Source of the DNA: Mesostigma viride
Lineage: Eukaryota; Streptophyta; Mesostigmatophyceae; Mesostigmatales; Mesostigmataceae
Assembly (NCBI GenBank): GCA_009746045.1
Contig: RPFO01000072.1
Location: forward strand, 5,259,514-5,309,013
Direction of reading: 5' to 3'
Length of the DNA stretch: 49,500 nt
Shown here: positions 23,584 to 33,203 of the stretch, piece after piece
Numbering within the stretch: position 1 is the first letter of the stretch
Layout of the letters: every line of letters begins with the position of its first letter
Made by a program: the position numbers and the translations under genes
The notes under the pieces: generated by a model
Database searches by the model: none
What the model saw: the letters and a program-made list of their open reading frames with translations, nothing else
Told to the model about the DNA's origin: nothing

Positions 23584-23866
23584 GTGGCCAGCTGTCGCAG
23601 CTGCTTCCAAGCATCGATGGTAGCGTGCTCTTTCTTAAACAGTTTTTGATAGTCGTTCCAGCTGCATTCCCGCAATTTCTCCTCTGGAACAACCTCGAGA
23701 AGGAACCCGCCGGTGATACAATTCTACAGTCGGTTGCCTTGGGAGCGTTGCCCTCGGCGTCTTTCATTGTGACGATGACGAGGGCTTTAAAGTGCCTATA
23801 GTCAACTAAGCCAGCATCCAGCATCCTCTGGGAGAATGCTGGATGCCCGGACGTGTCTTCTGCCAT
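23537..23866 (-). pseudogene. Coding-like segment of unknown function in Z
   Basis: The minus frame starts at ATG 23866 with MAEDTSGHPAFSQRMLDAGL and continues VDYRHFKALVIVTMKDAEGN. Its first 80 or so residues look like ordinary protein with balanced composition. The end runs into the tandem duplication. It could be part of Z's gene content or a captured host exon. I recognise no family. Confidence 0.3.
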
Positions 23867-24023
23867 CCCCTCGCGAAGTCTGTCACTCAGCTATTCTGCG
23901 TCTTCAGTTCAGGGTTCTCAGCCGTCAATGGAAGCAGCTAGCAAACTGGAAGCCCACCATGTGTTAGGCGCTGCATGCTGAGCAGAATAATTTAATAAAC
24001 CGCTAGCCATGTAACCAAGGCCT

Positions 24024-25163
24024 TGTCACGGACGCGCGCTATGTCATCCGGGCGCCCACTATGCACAAGACCGGTGACGTGCGCAAGGAATTTGTCTTCT
24101 ACGCATTTTCGACAAAGGCTAGTGACCGGGGGGGGACACTAGCACTTGCAGCATAAGAGCGGACGAAAGTGTACATGCACGCGCGCCGGGCCAGGCACAG
24201 CTGGGCGCGCAGCACTGACTTGAGCGGACGGCAGCACAAGTGTGCAGCGTCGAGAGGATCATACGCGTGTTAGTGGACAGCTGGAGCTGAAGCTGGACTG
24301 CTGGACTTCAACAGCGCCGAGGCTATTGACAGGCCAGGTGTCTTTGTGGTGTAGAATAGCGGGTCAACGTTATGAGGACTGGACAGAAAATGGAAAAGGA
24401 CAATTTGCGGTGCGGAGCCAGATCGCTGGAATGAATGCGAAATCGCTGGCAGCCCTAAAAAGGGATTTCTTCTAGAAAGGAACGATTAGACGCAATGTTT
24501 GCTGGGCCACTCACACGCAAGGTGTGAGCGTGCAGATTGTCTGAAGGATATATTATGCTTCGACCTTGCTGGACGTGACTCAATGTCGGACATTCCCAGG
24601 GACAGAAATGCCGGAGCCTCTAGGAGATGAGATCGGCAACAGGGTAGCAATTTAGATTTGTCGGGATGCCTTCCTGCTTTTGTTGGCATGTGTGATAGAA
24701 AGCCAGGACGGCAACTGGAATGCGGTTTCTATTCGCATGGTTCAGGCAGCAAGATAGTTTTGGCATTCCTGGCTGGACTGACAAGTGTGGCGTGTGTCAT
24801 GCGTGTGGCATGACGAATGGTTTGGTTCATAGTCGAAGAGGACTCTCACGCAGCGTGTAGTCTCTTCGAGTCTCTCGTTAGTGGCCTTCGTGTTTCTCCC
24901 TTTCCTTGGGAGCAAGGCCGGTAGCATGTCATGGAGCGCTGCCTAACTGCGGGCTCGTGAGCATGGAGTGCATCGATATTGAGACTATCAACGTGTTGTA
25001 ATTGTATAAACTTTCTCAATAAACTCCGCATGTGCGGCTTCATCATCAGACTGTGCAAAGTATGTGTTTTGAAAGCATTATTCTATAGCAGGGGAGGCAA
25101 TAAGGTGGTTATCAGGCACGAGGGACAGTTCCTTGTCCTCGGCTGAGAGCCCTCCTTTCTTTA
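24024..25163 (+). repeat. Gypsy 5' terminal repeat (A1)
   Basis: It matches 32065-33203 end to end with about two substitutions and three small indels. TATAAA (25005-25010) and AATAAA (25018-25023) near its 3' end are the likely promoter and polyadenylation signals, placing the RNA start around 25030. Unlike a normal LTR it does not contain the 3' terminal block (B) that ends the right-hand copy. The next bases are ctcgaagagactacccggta. I see no standard tRNA primer site; a short stem (agactac/gtagtct) lies at 25172-25188. Confidence 0.85.
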
Positions 25164-25461
25164 CTCGAAGAGACTACCCGGTAGTCTGCTTCCTTCTGTT
25201 CGAAGCCAAGACGTTGGCTTTAGTAGTGTTTAGCAACCATCAGCAGTACAGGGAACGGCCTGGCTGACAGTTTGTAAAGGAAGTGTCTTGAGACAGATTT
25301 TAAGAAAATAGAACTAGCCAGAATTTGCTGGCTCTTGTCTTTTTCTGGCAGGCTAGTCGAGTCGTTATCCTTGACACCTGTTATAAAGCCTTTGGTTGTT
25401 GCTTCTTCTCAGCGAAACCTAGGCTTGTTGGTTCTTGTTTTGCCCATCGGTCAGCTGGTGC
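25164..25461 (+). other. Gypsy leader
   Basis: Untranslated leader between A1 and Gag; no frame of interest. Confidence 0.5.
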
Positions 25462-27186
25462 ATGCCACTGACGCGAGCGCAGACTCGAGCCATGGCAGAT
25501 GCAAATAGAGCAGATGCCGACACGTCCGCTCCGGGGTCGAATGGCGGGATTCCTTCCGCCGTACCCGCAGTGGGTGAGAGTCGCGACCAAGAAGCGCCGC
25601 TGAGTATGGTGGCGCTGTTCGCGCAGATGCAAGCGCAGATGCAGCAACAGTCGCAACAGTTGCAGCAGCAATTGGCGCTGCAGATGCGGGAAGTGACCGA
25701 CAGATTGGTGGCCGTAGAGGGTCGTCATCTGCAGTCCACACCATGGGACGGGCAGGCATCGATGCCGGGCCCCAGTGGTGTTGCCGCGGAGCCGAGGGAG
25801 CGGGACCAGCCGCCAACCTCAGGTAATGCGGCGGGAAGGGCTTCGATGGAACCGGGGGTTTTGGCTGGGTCGCTAACCCAACACGACTTGCTTGGTGAGG
25901 CGGATGGTCAGCCACGGGGCGAGTATACGCTGGCGCCCAGGCGCCTGCCTTTCGATCAAGCGCGAGACGGATTGCACGAGGAGAACGTGGCAGGGCAGGC
26001 GCGCGCGATGGACCCACACAGGGGTGCACCAGGACGCATGCTGCCAGGCGGGGCCTCAATTCCGTTTGGGCGAGGCGGTGGGGCGCTGACCGGCGGGTCG
26101 ACTGCACGGTGGTCAAGTGTGCCAATCGGGCGCATTCCGCCCATGGAGGACATAACCACGCCGCTGGCTTTCCGAGTACGGGAGGCAGCACGACCAAGCA
26201 CGCTGGCGCAGGGACGCGCAGCTCAGCGACCGCCGGAGGATGCCGATGGGGTGCAGTACCCGCAAAGGGTGCGCCTCATACCGGAAGGCGCGAAGATGCC
26301 CACCCTACCACGGGTGGACATGCGCGAGAAGTTCTCCACAACCGGCAATCTGGCCACGCTGGCGCAGGCCTACAACGCGTACAAGTCATGGATTGATCTG
26401 CAATACATGACTACGCAAGGCGCTGTAATGCATGAGTTTGTGATGAACAACATGCATTTTTTCTTTCACGGCCTTACGCTGAGGCGAGTGGCTAGGCTGG
26501 TGGAGCAGTGGAGAGAGGTCTCGCTGTACACGCGTCACACGGACGTGTGGTTCGGCTTCGACGGGCGTGGCCAGCCCGACTATGACAACATCATGTATGG
26601 TGTCGACCCTGCCGAGGAACTGTGGGGCCTCCTTCGCCAGGAATACCCGGTGGAGACCATCAAGGCAGAGCGTGAGTGGCGCAGTTTCAAGATAGCCGAG
26701 GGTGAAACCCCGGAGCAATCTTACGAGCGCCTCATGGAGTTCGCCGGCGAAGTGGAGGACTGGTCCGAAAAGCTGGCGTGTCAGAAATGGCTGCAAGCGC
26801 TAGGCTCCAAGGAGATGGAGCTGCCCACGCCGCCCAACGGCCAGCCGTGGCGATTGCGGTCACTGTGCATTGAGGTCAGGGCCATGATGCGACGACACGC
26901 GCAAGGCCGGATCTCGGTAAGCACGGTGGTGGCCGAGCTGCAGGCCAAGGTCGACGCGCTGACCAAGGCCAAGTCGGGTGAGTCGTCTGCCACAAGACAA
27001 GCGCGCCCGCAAGGCGGCCACGGTGCTAGCAGGAACCAAGGGGGGTCTCGCAACGCCTCATCGCATGATGCAACCCAGGGTAACGCCGCTGGCGGCAACA
27101 AAGACGCTGCCGCCCCGACGCGAGCTGGGGGGGGCACGTCCTCACAGACGGGTACTAGGACGGATGCGCGCAAATCGGGTAACTGA
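25462..27186 (+). CDS. gag: Gypsy Gag
   Basis: Gag forms the particle that packages element RNA and enzymes. Start chosen at MPLTRAQTRA (25462); ATG 25492 is also possible. From that start, residues 48-88 are a Gln-rich coiled coil and 90-290 are Pro/Gly/Arg-rich. Residues about 291-481 have the gypsy capsid pattern, including EREWRSFKIAEGETPEQSYE followed by RLMEFAG. The C-terminal 70 residues are a Gly/Ser/Asn/Thr-rich basic tail without the CX2CX4HX4C zinc knuckle many Gags carry. The frame is intact to the TGA at 27184-27186. The next frame (+1) overlaps its end, and an ATG at 27209 lies 23 nt after its stop, so the methyltransferase could be made by frameshift or re-initiation. Confidence 0.85.
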   Translation: MPLTRAQTRAMADANRADADTSAPGSNGGIPSAVPAVGESRDQEAPLSMVALFAQMQAQMQQQSQQLQQQLALQMREVTDRLVAVEGRHLQSTPWDGQASMPGPSGVAAEPRERDQPPTSGNAAGRASMEPGVLAGSLTQHDLLGEADGQPRGEYTLAPRRLPFDQARDGLHEENVAGQARAMDPHRGAPGRMLPGGASIPFGRGGGALTGGSTARWSSVPIGRIPPMEDITTPLAFRVREAARPSTLAQGRAAQRPPEDADGVQYPQRVRLIPEGAKMPTLPRVDMREKFSTTGNLATLAQAYNAYKSWIDLQYMTTQGAVMHEFVMNNMHFFFHGLTLRRVARLVEQWREVSLYTRHTDVWFGFDGRGQPDYDNIMYGVDPAEELWGLLRQEYPVETIKAEREWRSFKIAEGETPEQSYERLMEFAGEVEDWSEKLACQKWLQALGSKEMELPTPPNGQPWRLRSLCIEVRAMMRRHAQGRISVSTVVAELQAKVDALTKAKSGESSATRQARPQGGHGASRNQGGSRNASSHDATQGNAAGGNKDAAAPTRAGGGTSSQTGTRTDARKSGN

Positions 27187-27208
27187 AGCCGTCATCACCA
27201 TTCCTCAG

Positions 27209-28798
27209 ATGGCCAGCCATGGCCTCACTTTGCTGCAACCGGGTGTCTCGGAGGCCCAAGGTAATTTTTCTGCTGCAATCTTACCGCAGGCCCCTGATTT
27301 TGCCAAGGGTGCGGTAGTGTTGGAACTGTTTGCGGGGATCGGAGGGGGCATTGCAGGCTTTTTGGCCGCAGGCGGCGTGTGCCGTAAACTCATCGCGGTA
27401 GAGCCATCGCACAAGGCGCGTCAGGTGTACTTCAGTCACTGTGGCGTGTTGTCGCGAGAGTATCCCGCGCAGTTTCCGCCATCAGCATGGCGTGACCCGT
27501 TTGGGGAATGTCCTCAAGATATCCGAGCCATCGGTGAGGTGCAGGTGCAGCAGTTGTTGCGCAGGCATCATGCCATCGACTTGGTAATTGCGGGTTGGGA
27601 GTGCCAGGGCCTGAGCCAGGCAGGGCAAGGGCGGGGGCTAGCCGATCCGCGTAGCGCGCTGTTCTGGGAACTGTTGCGTGTGGTGGGACTGTTGCAGTCG
27701 CGTCAGCCCCATCCGCCTGCGTATCTGTTTGAGAACGTTGTGGCGGGTGACAGCCCACATCAGGCGGTGCGGGAGGACTGGGCTACAATCGTGGCACTCC
27801 TGGGGGAGCCCATCGTGTGTGACAACGCAGGGCTGGGTGGGCTCACGCATCGTTTGCGTGCCTATTGGACCAACGTGGCGTGTGCGACCGATGTGCAGGC
27901 GGTCTTGGGGGCCGTAGCAAGGCAGCATCCGAGTGTGTCTGCGGAGGTAGCATTGCCTTCCCACCTAGTCACGCAGAAGGTGGATAGCGAGGATCGCCCA
28001 CCGTATGCACGCGTCAACCGGGTCGGGAGCCCCATGTGTGCACTGCCGACCCTGGTCAGTTACCAAGGGTCGACAGCATACCGTGATCGGGGTAAGGGTC
28101 TCGTTTGGGACACTACCACCGGTCTGTTGGTGCAGCCACCCGCAGAATTTCGTGAGGCCAGCATGGGTTTTCATGTCGGGGCCTCGGCGCTGCCGGGCGT
28201 GCTCGAGAGTGAGCGCTGGTCTTTGATAGGCCAGGCTATGTCGGTGTTGCAGGTCGGGTATGTGCTGCTTGCATCGGTTGCCGTGCGCCAGTCTGGGGGG
28301 GCGTCCCCAGCCAATCCGCCTCAGCAGGTTGAGGCGCGCGCAGCCAAACTGAAGCGCCCTGCAGCGACGGGGACTTCATCAGCATGGGGGTGGCGTCTGC
28401 GACAGGTGTGGACTATCATTCTCATGACCGCCCTGCTGACCAGCACCGTGCTGGCCGGCGAGCCCACGCTGCATCGGGTAATACACCGTGCGGCACGCGA
28501 GGCTCCGGCGGTGGGTGTCACACCAGGCGTGGCAGCCTTTTCCTTGTTCCACGACGATGCGGCTAGGGCGCCGCATCTTGAGGCACATGCGGTAGCTGTG
28601 GGTGATCCCGCGGATACGCACCCCTGGGCTATTGGCGAACACCTTTCTGATGCGCAGCGCTCAGCCATGCTAAAGTGGCTAGGCACTGCAAGGGGGGCCT
28701 TCGCTTTCACAAGTGATGAACTGGGGTGTTTCAATGGTGGGACCATGCGTGTTCCATTGGACACTGACACCCTTTGTTCCGACGCCAGCATCGCCTGA
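27209..28798 (+). CDS. C5 cytosine DNA methyltransferase (DNMT3/DRM-like) plus N-terminal edge of RT
   Basis: C5 methyltransferases transfer a methyl group from S-adenosylmethionine to cytosine. Numbered from ATG 27209, motif I is LELFAGIGGG (38-47, SAM binding). Motif IV is GWECQGLSQAG with catalytic Cys132, where the usual Pro before Cys is Glu. Motif VI is FENV (Glu175). Motif VIII is HRLRAYW (Arg215/Arg217). A C-terminal MGFHVG...SLIGQAMSV (to about 346) matches the MGFP...LGRSWSV region of DNMT3/DRM enzymes. A hydrophobic stretch follows at 399-415. At 479-510, LSDAQRSAMLKWL...FAFTSDELG is the usual segment just before gypsy RT. The frame is open upstream to about 26978, overlapping Gag in the +1 frame. 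No protease is present where it is expected. Activity is inferred, not shown. Confidence 0.88.
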   Translation: MASHGLTLLQPGVSEAQGNFSAAILPQAPDFAKGAVVLELFAGIGGGIAGFLAAGGVCRKLIAVEPSHKARQVYFSHCGVLSREYPAQFPPSAWRDPFGECPQDIRAIGEVQVQQLLRRHHAIDLVIAGWECQGLSQAGQGRGLADPRSALFWELLRVVGLLQSRQPHPPAYLFENVVAGDSPHQAVREDWATIVALLGEPIVCDNAGLGGLTHRLRAYWTNVACATDVQAVLGAVARQHPSVSAEVALPSHLVTQKVDSEDRPPYARVNRVGSPMCALPTLVSYQGSTAYRDRGKGLVWDTTTGLLVQPPAEFREASMGFHVGASALPGVLESERWSLIGQAMSVLQVGYVLLASVAVRQSGGASPANPPQQVEARAAKLKRPAATGTSSAWGWRLRQVWTIILMTALLTSTVLAGEPTLHRVIHRAAREAPAVGVTPGVAAFSLFHDDAARAPHLEAHAVAVGDPADTHPWAIGEHLSDAQRSAMLKWLGTARGAFAFTSDELGCFNGGTMRVPLDTDTLCSDASIA

Positions 28799-31700
28799 GT
28801 CAGGCCGAGTTGGATTTTGTAGCCGAGCAATGCAAGGAGTTAGAGGATGCCGGTATCATCAGGCAATCTTCCTCCAGCTATGCCGCTGCCGTTGTCGTTG
28901 CGCCCAAGAAGGACGCTATCACCGGGGCATGGACGGGTATGCGCATGGCCACCGATCTGCGGTTGCTGAATGCACACACACCCGTGGACCGTTACCCCAT
29001 GCCACGTGTGGATGATGTCCTGGATAAGATATCTCCTCATGTGAAGTTTGTGTCCTCGCTGGACCTGCGTAGCGGCTTTCATCAGATCGCAGTTGCGCCG
29101 GAGGATCAGCGGAAGCTTGCATTCTGGGGGGGCGGCAATTTGTATGAGTGGGTGCGCATGCCCTTTGGGCACCGCAACGCTAGTGCTGTTTTCCAACGAG
29201 CTATGGACAAAGTGCTTGCAGGTCTTCCTTTCGCCGCTTGTTACATTGATGATGTAATCGTCTTTAGCGCGACATTTGAGGAGCACCTGGCGCACTTGGA
29301 GCAGGTTCGCTTGGCTCTCGAGGAGCATAATATGCGGCTGCACCCTGAGAAGTGCAAGTTCGCCCAGCGGACCCTCTCATTCCTTGGTCATCAGATTGTG
29401 CCGGGTGGCCGGACGCCTGATGCCGCCAAGGTCGAATCCATTGTGCAGGCCGCCGTACCCACGGATGTCTCAGGGGTGCGGGCGTATTTGGGTTTGGCTG
29501 GCTATTACCGAGGTTACATTGAGAACTTCAGCAGCAAGGTGAAGCCCTTGACCGAGTTACTCAAGAAGGGGTGCGTGTGGGCGTGGGGTCCCGCACAGCA
29601 ACGCGCCATCGAGACAATCAAGCAGGAGCTCACGTCGGCCCCGATTCTGCGCGCCCCTGACTATGCTTTGCCGTTTGTGTTATATACCGACTGGTCCAAG
29701 GTAGGACTGGGTGCGGTCTTGGCGCAAAAGGATGGTGATGGGCGCGAGCACGTTATTGCTTATGCTAGTCGCAGCAACAACCCAGCGGAGAGCCGGTATT
29801 CTTCCTATGAGGGGGAGGCACTGGCTGTGGTGTGGGCCATCAAGCACTTTCGCCCGTATTTAGTTGGGCGCGTGTTTACTCTGGTGACAGACCACCAGCC
29901 GCTTCAGTGGCTAATGACCAACACCAACCTGACGGGTAAGCTCGCCCGATGGGCCATGATTATCCAGGAGTACCACATGACCATTGTGCATCGGGCCGGC
30001 AAGGACCATGTCAACGCCGATGTGCTATCCCGATACGCCATGCCTACCACTGTTGACCACACTGGAGCCCGGGCCATGGGTGCCGAGGGCTCGTCGGGTT
30101 CTGTGGTCTTTGTGAACGCTGCTGGGTATGCGGCCGACGATGAGGAGGAGGCGTGGTGGCGCAGTGTCGAGTACTCTGTGGCGGACTTCGGCATCAGCGA
30201 CGACCCGGTGCGGCCGTCGCCATTCACGCCATCCAAAGCTGTGTGCGCTATGGAAGAGGGTAGGTCTCTGTCCTTTGACATTGATCCTTCTCTGCAGCAG
30301 CTGATCGCTGTGCAGGCTCTCTTAGCGCGTAGCTCTCTTGCTGATTGCTACACCGCTGATATCTGGCTAGATGGTCGAGTTTTGGAGCAAGTGCAGGGTG
30401 CTGTCTTGACTCCTACTCCAGTCGATTGGACTCCTGCTCAGAAGGCGACGGAGTTGAACAGGGTGCAGCACAGGGCTGCAACCTATGGTTGGGAAGATGG
30501 GGTTTTGTACAAGCTGTTGGGCAAGCGTAGGGTGGTCGTCCCACCGCCTGACAAGCGCGTTGCTATAGTGCAGGCGTACCACGAGCGGTATGGTCACTTG
30601 GGTGGCAATCGCACGCTCAGCCTCGTACGGACCAGCTATTGGTGGAATAACATGCGACACACAGTGGCCCAGGTAGTGGCCAGCTGTGTCCCGTGTGCTC
30701 GAACCAAGGCTAACTTTAGCGCAGATCATGGTGCCAAGGAGCTGATGTCGCTTCCCATCAAGGGCTTGTTTTATCGCTGGCACGTCGATCTGTGCGGGCC
30801 GTTTCAGGAGAGCCCTGACGGCAACCTCTATGTCATGGTATGCGTGGAGAGCTTTAGCAAATGGGTTGAGTTGATCCCCATTGCTGACAAGCATGCCGCT
30901 ACCACAGCGAAGCATTTTGCAGACATCATCACCAGGTTTGGGGCTCCCGCGGAGGTAGTCACGGACCAGGGTGGTGAGTTCAGGGGTGAGTTCCAGGAGT
31001 TGCTGGATGGATGTCTTATTGATCACCGTCGCACTTCTCGGGAGCATCCTCAGGCCAATGGTTTGGCTGAGAGATTGGTGCAGACCGTCAAGCAGGCGCT
31101 GCGCAAGTGGAGCCTGCAGGTGCCGGAGTCGGCCAGGTGGGATCGCGAGTTGGCATGGATTGCCATGGGTTATCGCATGTCTCCCCAGGAGTCTCTCGCT
31201 ACCTTCTCCCCGTATTTCCTTCTGTTCGGGCGTAATCCTCTTTTGCCTACGGAGGCACAGGTTGCGCACCCCGAACCCATGGCCTTCGACAACGCTCAGC
31301 AATTTTTGGTTGAGGTGCTGGCCAGGGCAGAGACTTTTAAGAAGGTCATGCCCATCGCGATGAACAACTTGTTCATTGCTCAGCACAGGGACTCCCTGCG
31401 TTACGCTCAGCGCCGGGGGGGCGCATACATGGCTCGCCAGCTGCGGTTTAGGCCAGGGCAGTATGTTTTCCTGCGCACTCAGCTGAAGCACACTTTGGAT
31501 GTGGAGGCGGGGCCCACCATTTTGCGCATTGTGGCTATCAAACCATCGGGAGTGGCAATTTTGGAGGGCGCCGACGGGAGCCGTACGACAGACAACCTCA
31601 GCAATCTCAGTCCCTGCTCACTGCCCAATTTGGTCCACGACCTCCAACCGCACACATCTCGCCGAGTCAAGGACGCCCAGTGTCAGGTTTGTCACCGGGT

Positions 31701-31893
31701 CGATCAGGCGGAGTCCATGTTATTGTGTGATCAGTGTAACTGTGGTTGGCACATGCAGTGCTTGCAGCCCGTGGTCACCAGCATTCCGGAGGGGGATTGG
31801 TTTTGTCCAGTGTGCACCGCTGCGCAGTTTACCTCCCGCAGCTTGACTGCGGTCACCGCTGCCCTTGTCTTGGTACGATCGCTGTCTTCGTGA
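28768..31893 (+). CDS. pol: Gypsy Pol: reverse transcriptase, RNase H, integrase, PHD finger
   Basis: Residues are counted from codon 28774. The RT (about 1-215) has first Asp in SLDLRSG (Asp97) and YIDD (157-160). RNase H has TDWS (Asp306), EGE (Glu348) and TDHQPL (Asp373). The integrase zinc domain has His603, His608, Cys638 and Cys641. The catalytic core has Asp672 (VDLCGPF), Asp731 (VVTDQGGEF) and Glu766 (ANGLAERL). The C-terminus is a C4HC3 PHD finger (Cys970, 973, 985, 988, His993, Cys996, 1011, 1014), in the place where chromoviruses carry a chromodomain. All catalytic residues are present and there are no internal stops. The frame is entered by a -1 shift from the methyltransferase frame near the CCC run 28770-28772; a stop at 28765-28767 blocks any upstream extension. 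One missing C there would equally explain the break. Confidence 0.95.
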   Translation, partial: HPLFRRQHRLSQAELDFVAEQCKELEDAGIIRQSSSSYAAAVVVAPKKDAITGAWTGMRMATDLRLLNAHTPVDRYPMPRVDDVLDKISPHVKFVSSLDLRSGFHQIAVAPEDQRKLAFWGGGNLYEWVRMPFGHRNASAVFQRAMDKVLAGLPFAACYIDDVIVFSATFEEHLAHLEQVRLALEEHNMRLHPEKCKFAQRTLSFLGHQIVPGGRTPDAAKVESIVQAAVPTDVSGVRAYLGLAGYYRGYIENFSSKVKPLTELLKKGCVWAWGPAQQRAIETIKQELTSAPILRAPDYALPFVLYTDWSKVGLGAVLAQKDGDGREHVIAYASRSNNPAESRYSSYEGEALAVVWAIKHFRPYLVGRVFTLVTDHQPLQWLMTNTNLTGKLARWAMIIQEYHMTIVHRAGKDHVNADVLSRYAMPTTVDHTGARAMGAEGSSGSVVFVNAAGYAADDEEEAWWRSVEYSVADFGISDDPVRPSPFTPSKAVCAMEEGRSLSFDIDPSLQQLIAVQALLARSSLADCYTADIWLDGRVLEQVQGAVLTPTPVDWTPAQKATELNRVQHRAATYGWEDGVLYKLLGKRRVVVPPPDKRVAIVQAYHERYGHLGGNRTLSLVRTSYWWNNMRHTVAQVVASCVPCARTKANFSADHGAKELMSLPIKGLFYRWHVDLCGPFQESPDGNLYVMVCVESFSKWVELIPIADKHAATTAKHFADIITRFGAPAEVVTDQGGEFRGEFQELLDGCLIDHRRTSREHPQANGLAERLVQTVKQALRKWSLQVPESARWDRELAWIAMGYRMSPQESLATFSPYFLLFGRNPLLPTEAQVAHPEPMAFDNAQQFLVEVLARAETFKKVMPIAMNNLFIAQHRDSLRYAQRRGGAYMARQLRFRPGQYVFLRTQLKHTLDVEAGPTILRIVAIKPSGVAILEGADGSRTTDNLSNLSPCSLPNLVHDLQPHTSRRVKDAQCQVCHRVDQAESMLLCDQCNCGWHMQCLQPVVTSIPEGDWFCPVCTAAQFTSRSLTAVTAALVLVRSLSS

Positions 31894-31910
31894 TGGGGCC
31901 GGTCGCCAGC

Positions 31911-31920
31911 GAGGGGGGGA
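31911..31920 (+). promoter_or_regulatory. Polypurine tract
   Basis: gaggggggga, 18 nt after the Pol stop, is a typical plus-strand primer. It abuts B1, not the start of the A2 repeat. Confidence 0.65.
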
Positions 31921-32064
31921 ATCATGGGACAGGTCCTCGCCCACCCCACAGGGCATGCAGTTAAGGCAGGCACATCAGCTCAGCTCATTTGGGTTTTACC
32001 AAATTAAGCTGAGTGGCCAGCCGCCATGGTGGCGCCGGAGATTGTGGCACGCAGACGCGACAGC
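31920..32064 (+). repeat. Gypsy B1 block
   Basis: 145 bp identical to 33203-33347. It lies between the polypurine tract and A2. Its end gcgacagc meets the A2 start tgtcacgg with two extra bases (gc) between the GACA and TGTC termini. Confidence 0.88.
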
Positions 32065-33203
32065 TGTCACGGACGCGCGCTATGTCATCCGGGCGCCCAC
32101 TATGCACAAGACCGGTGACGTGCGCAAGGAATTTGTCTTCTACGCATTTTCGACAAAGGCTAGTGACCGGGGGGGACACTAGCACTTGCAGCATAAGAGC
32201 GGACGAAAGTGTACGTGCACGCGCGCCGGGCCAGGCACAGCTGGGCGCGCAGCACTGACTTGAGCGGACGGCAGCACAAGTGTGCAGCGTCGAGAGGATC
32301 ATACGCGTGTTAGTGGACAGCTGGAGCTGAAGCTGGACTGCTGGACTTCAACAGCGCCGAGGCTATTGACAGGCCAGGTGTCTTTGTGGTGTAGAATAGC
32401 GGGTCAACGTTATGAGGACTGGACAGAAAATGGAAAAGGACAATTTGCGGTGCGGAGCCAGATCGCTGGAATGAATGCGAAATCGCTGGCAGCCCTAAAA
32501 AGGGATTTCTTCTAGAAAGGAACGATTAGACGCAATGTTTGCTGGGCCACTCACACGCAAGGTGTGAGCGTGCAGATTGTCTGAAGGATATTATGCTTCG
32601 ACCTTGCTGGACGTGACTCAATGTCGGACATTCCCAGGGACAGAAATGCCGGAGCCTCTAGGAGATGAGATCGGCAACAGGGTAGCAATTTAGATTTGTC
32701 GGGATGCCTTCCTGCTTTTGTTGGCATGTGTGGTAGAAAGCCAGGACGGCAACTGGAATGCGGTTTCTATTCGCATGGTTCAGGCAGCAAGATAGTTTTG
32801 GCATTCCTGGCTGGACTGACAAGTGTGGCGTGTGTCATGCGTGTGGCATGACGAATGGTTTGGTTCATAGTCGAAGAGGACTCTCACGCAGCGTGTAGTC
32901 TCTTCGAGTCTCTCGTTAGTGGCCTTCGTGTTTCTCCCTTTCCTTGGGAGCAAGGCCGGTAGCATGTCATGGAGCGCTGCCTAACTGCGGGCTCGTGAGC
33001 ATGGAGTGCATCGATATTGAGACTATCAACGTGTTGTAATTGTATAAACTTTCTCAATAAACTCCGCATGTGCGGCTTCATCATCAGACTGTGCAAAGTA
33101 TGTGTTTTGAAAGCATTATTCTATAGCAGGGGAGGCAATAAGGTGGTTATCAGGCACGTCAGGGACAGTTCCTTGTCCTCGGCTGAGAGCCCTCCTTTCT
33201 TTA
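32065..33203 (+). repeat. Gypsy A2 block (main part of 3' repeat)
   Basis: Second copy of 24024-25163. TATAAA lies at 33043-33048 and AATAAA at 33056-33061. The same 77-codon open frame occurs in both copies (24242-24475, 32282-32515), but I see no reason to call it a gene. Confidence 0.9.

Noticed and set aside
24242-24475. 77-codon frame repeated identically in both gypsy A repeats
   Set aside because: Repeated only because the terminal repeats are near-identical; no domain, no separate start context.
25164-25200. Self-priming stem after the 5' gypsy repeat as in Tf1-type elements
   Set aside because: The stem is only 7 bp and is not at the mapped RNA start; no evidence beyond the inverted repeat.
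31893-31964. Envelope gene downstream of gypsy Pol
   Set aside because: Only 18 nt separate the Pol stop from the polypurine tract; no room for one.
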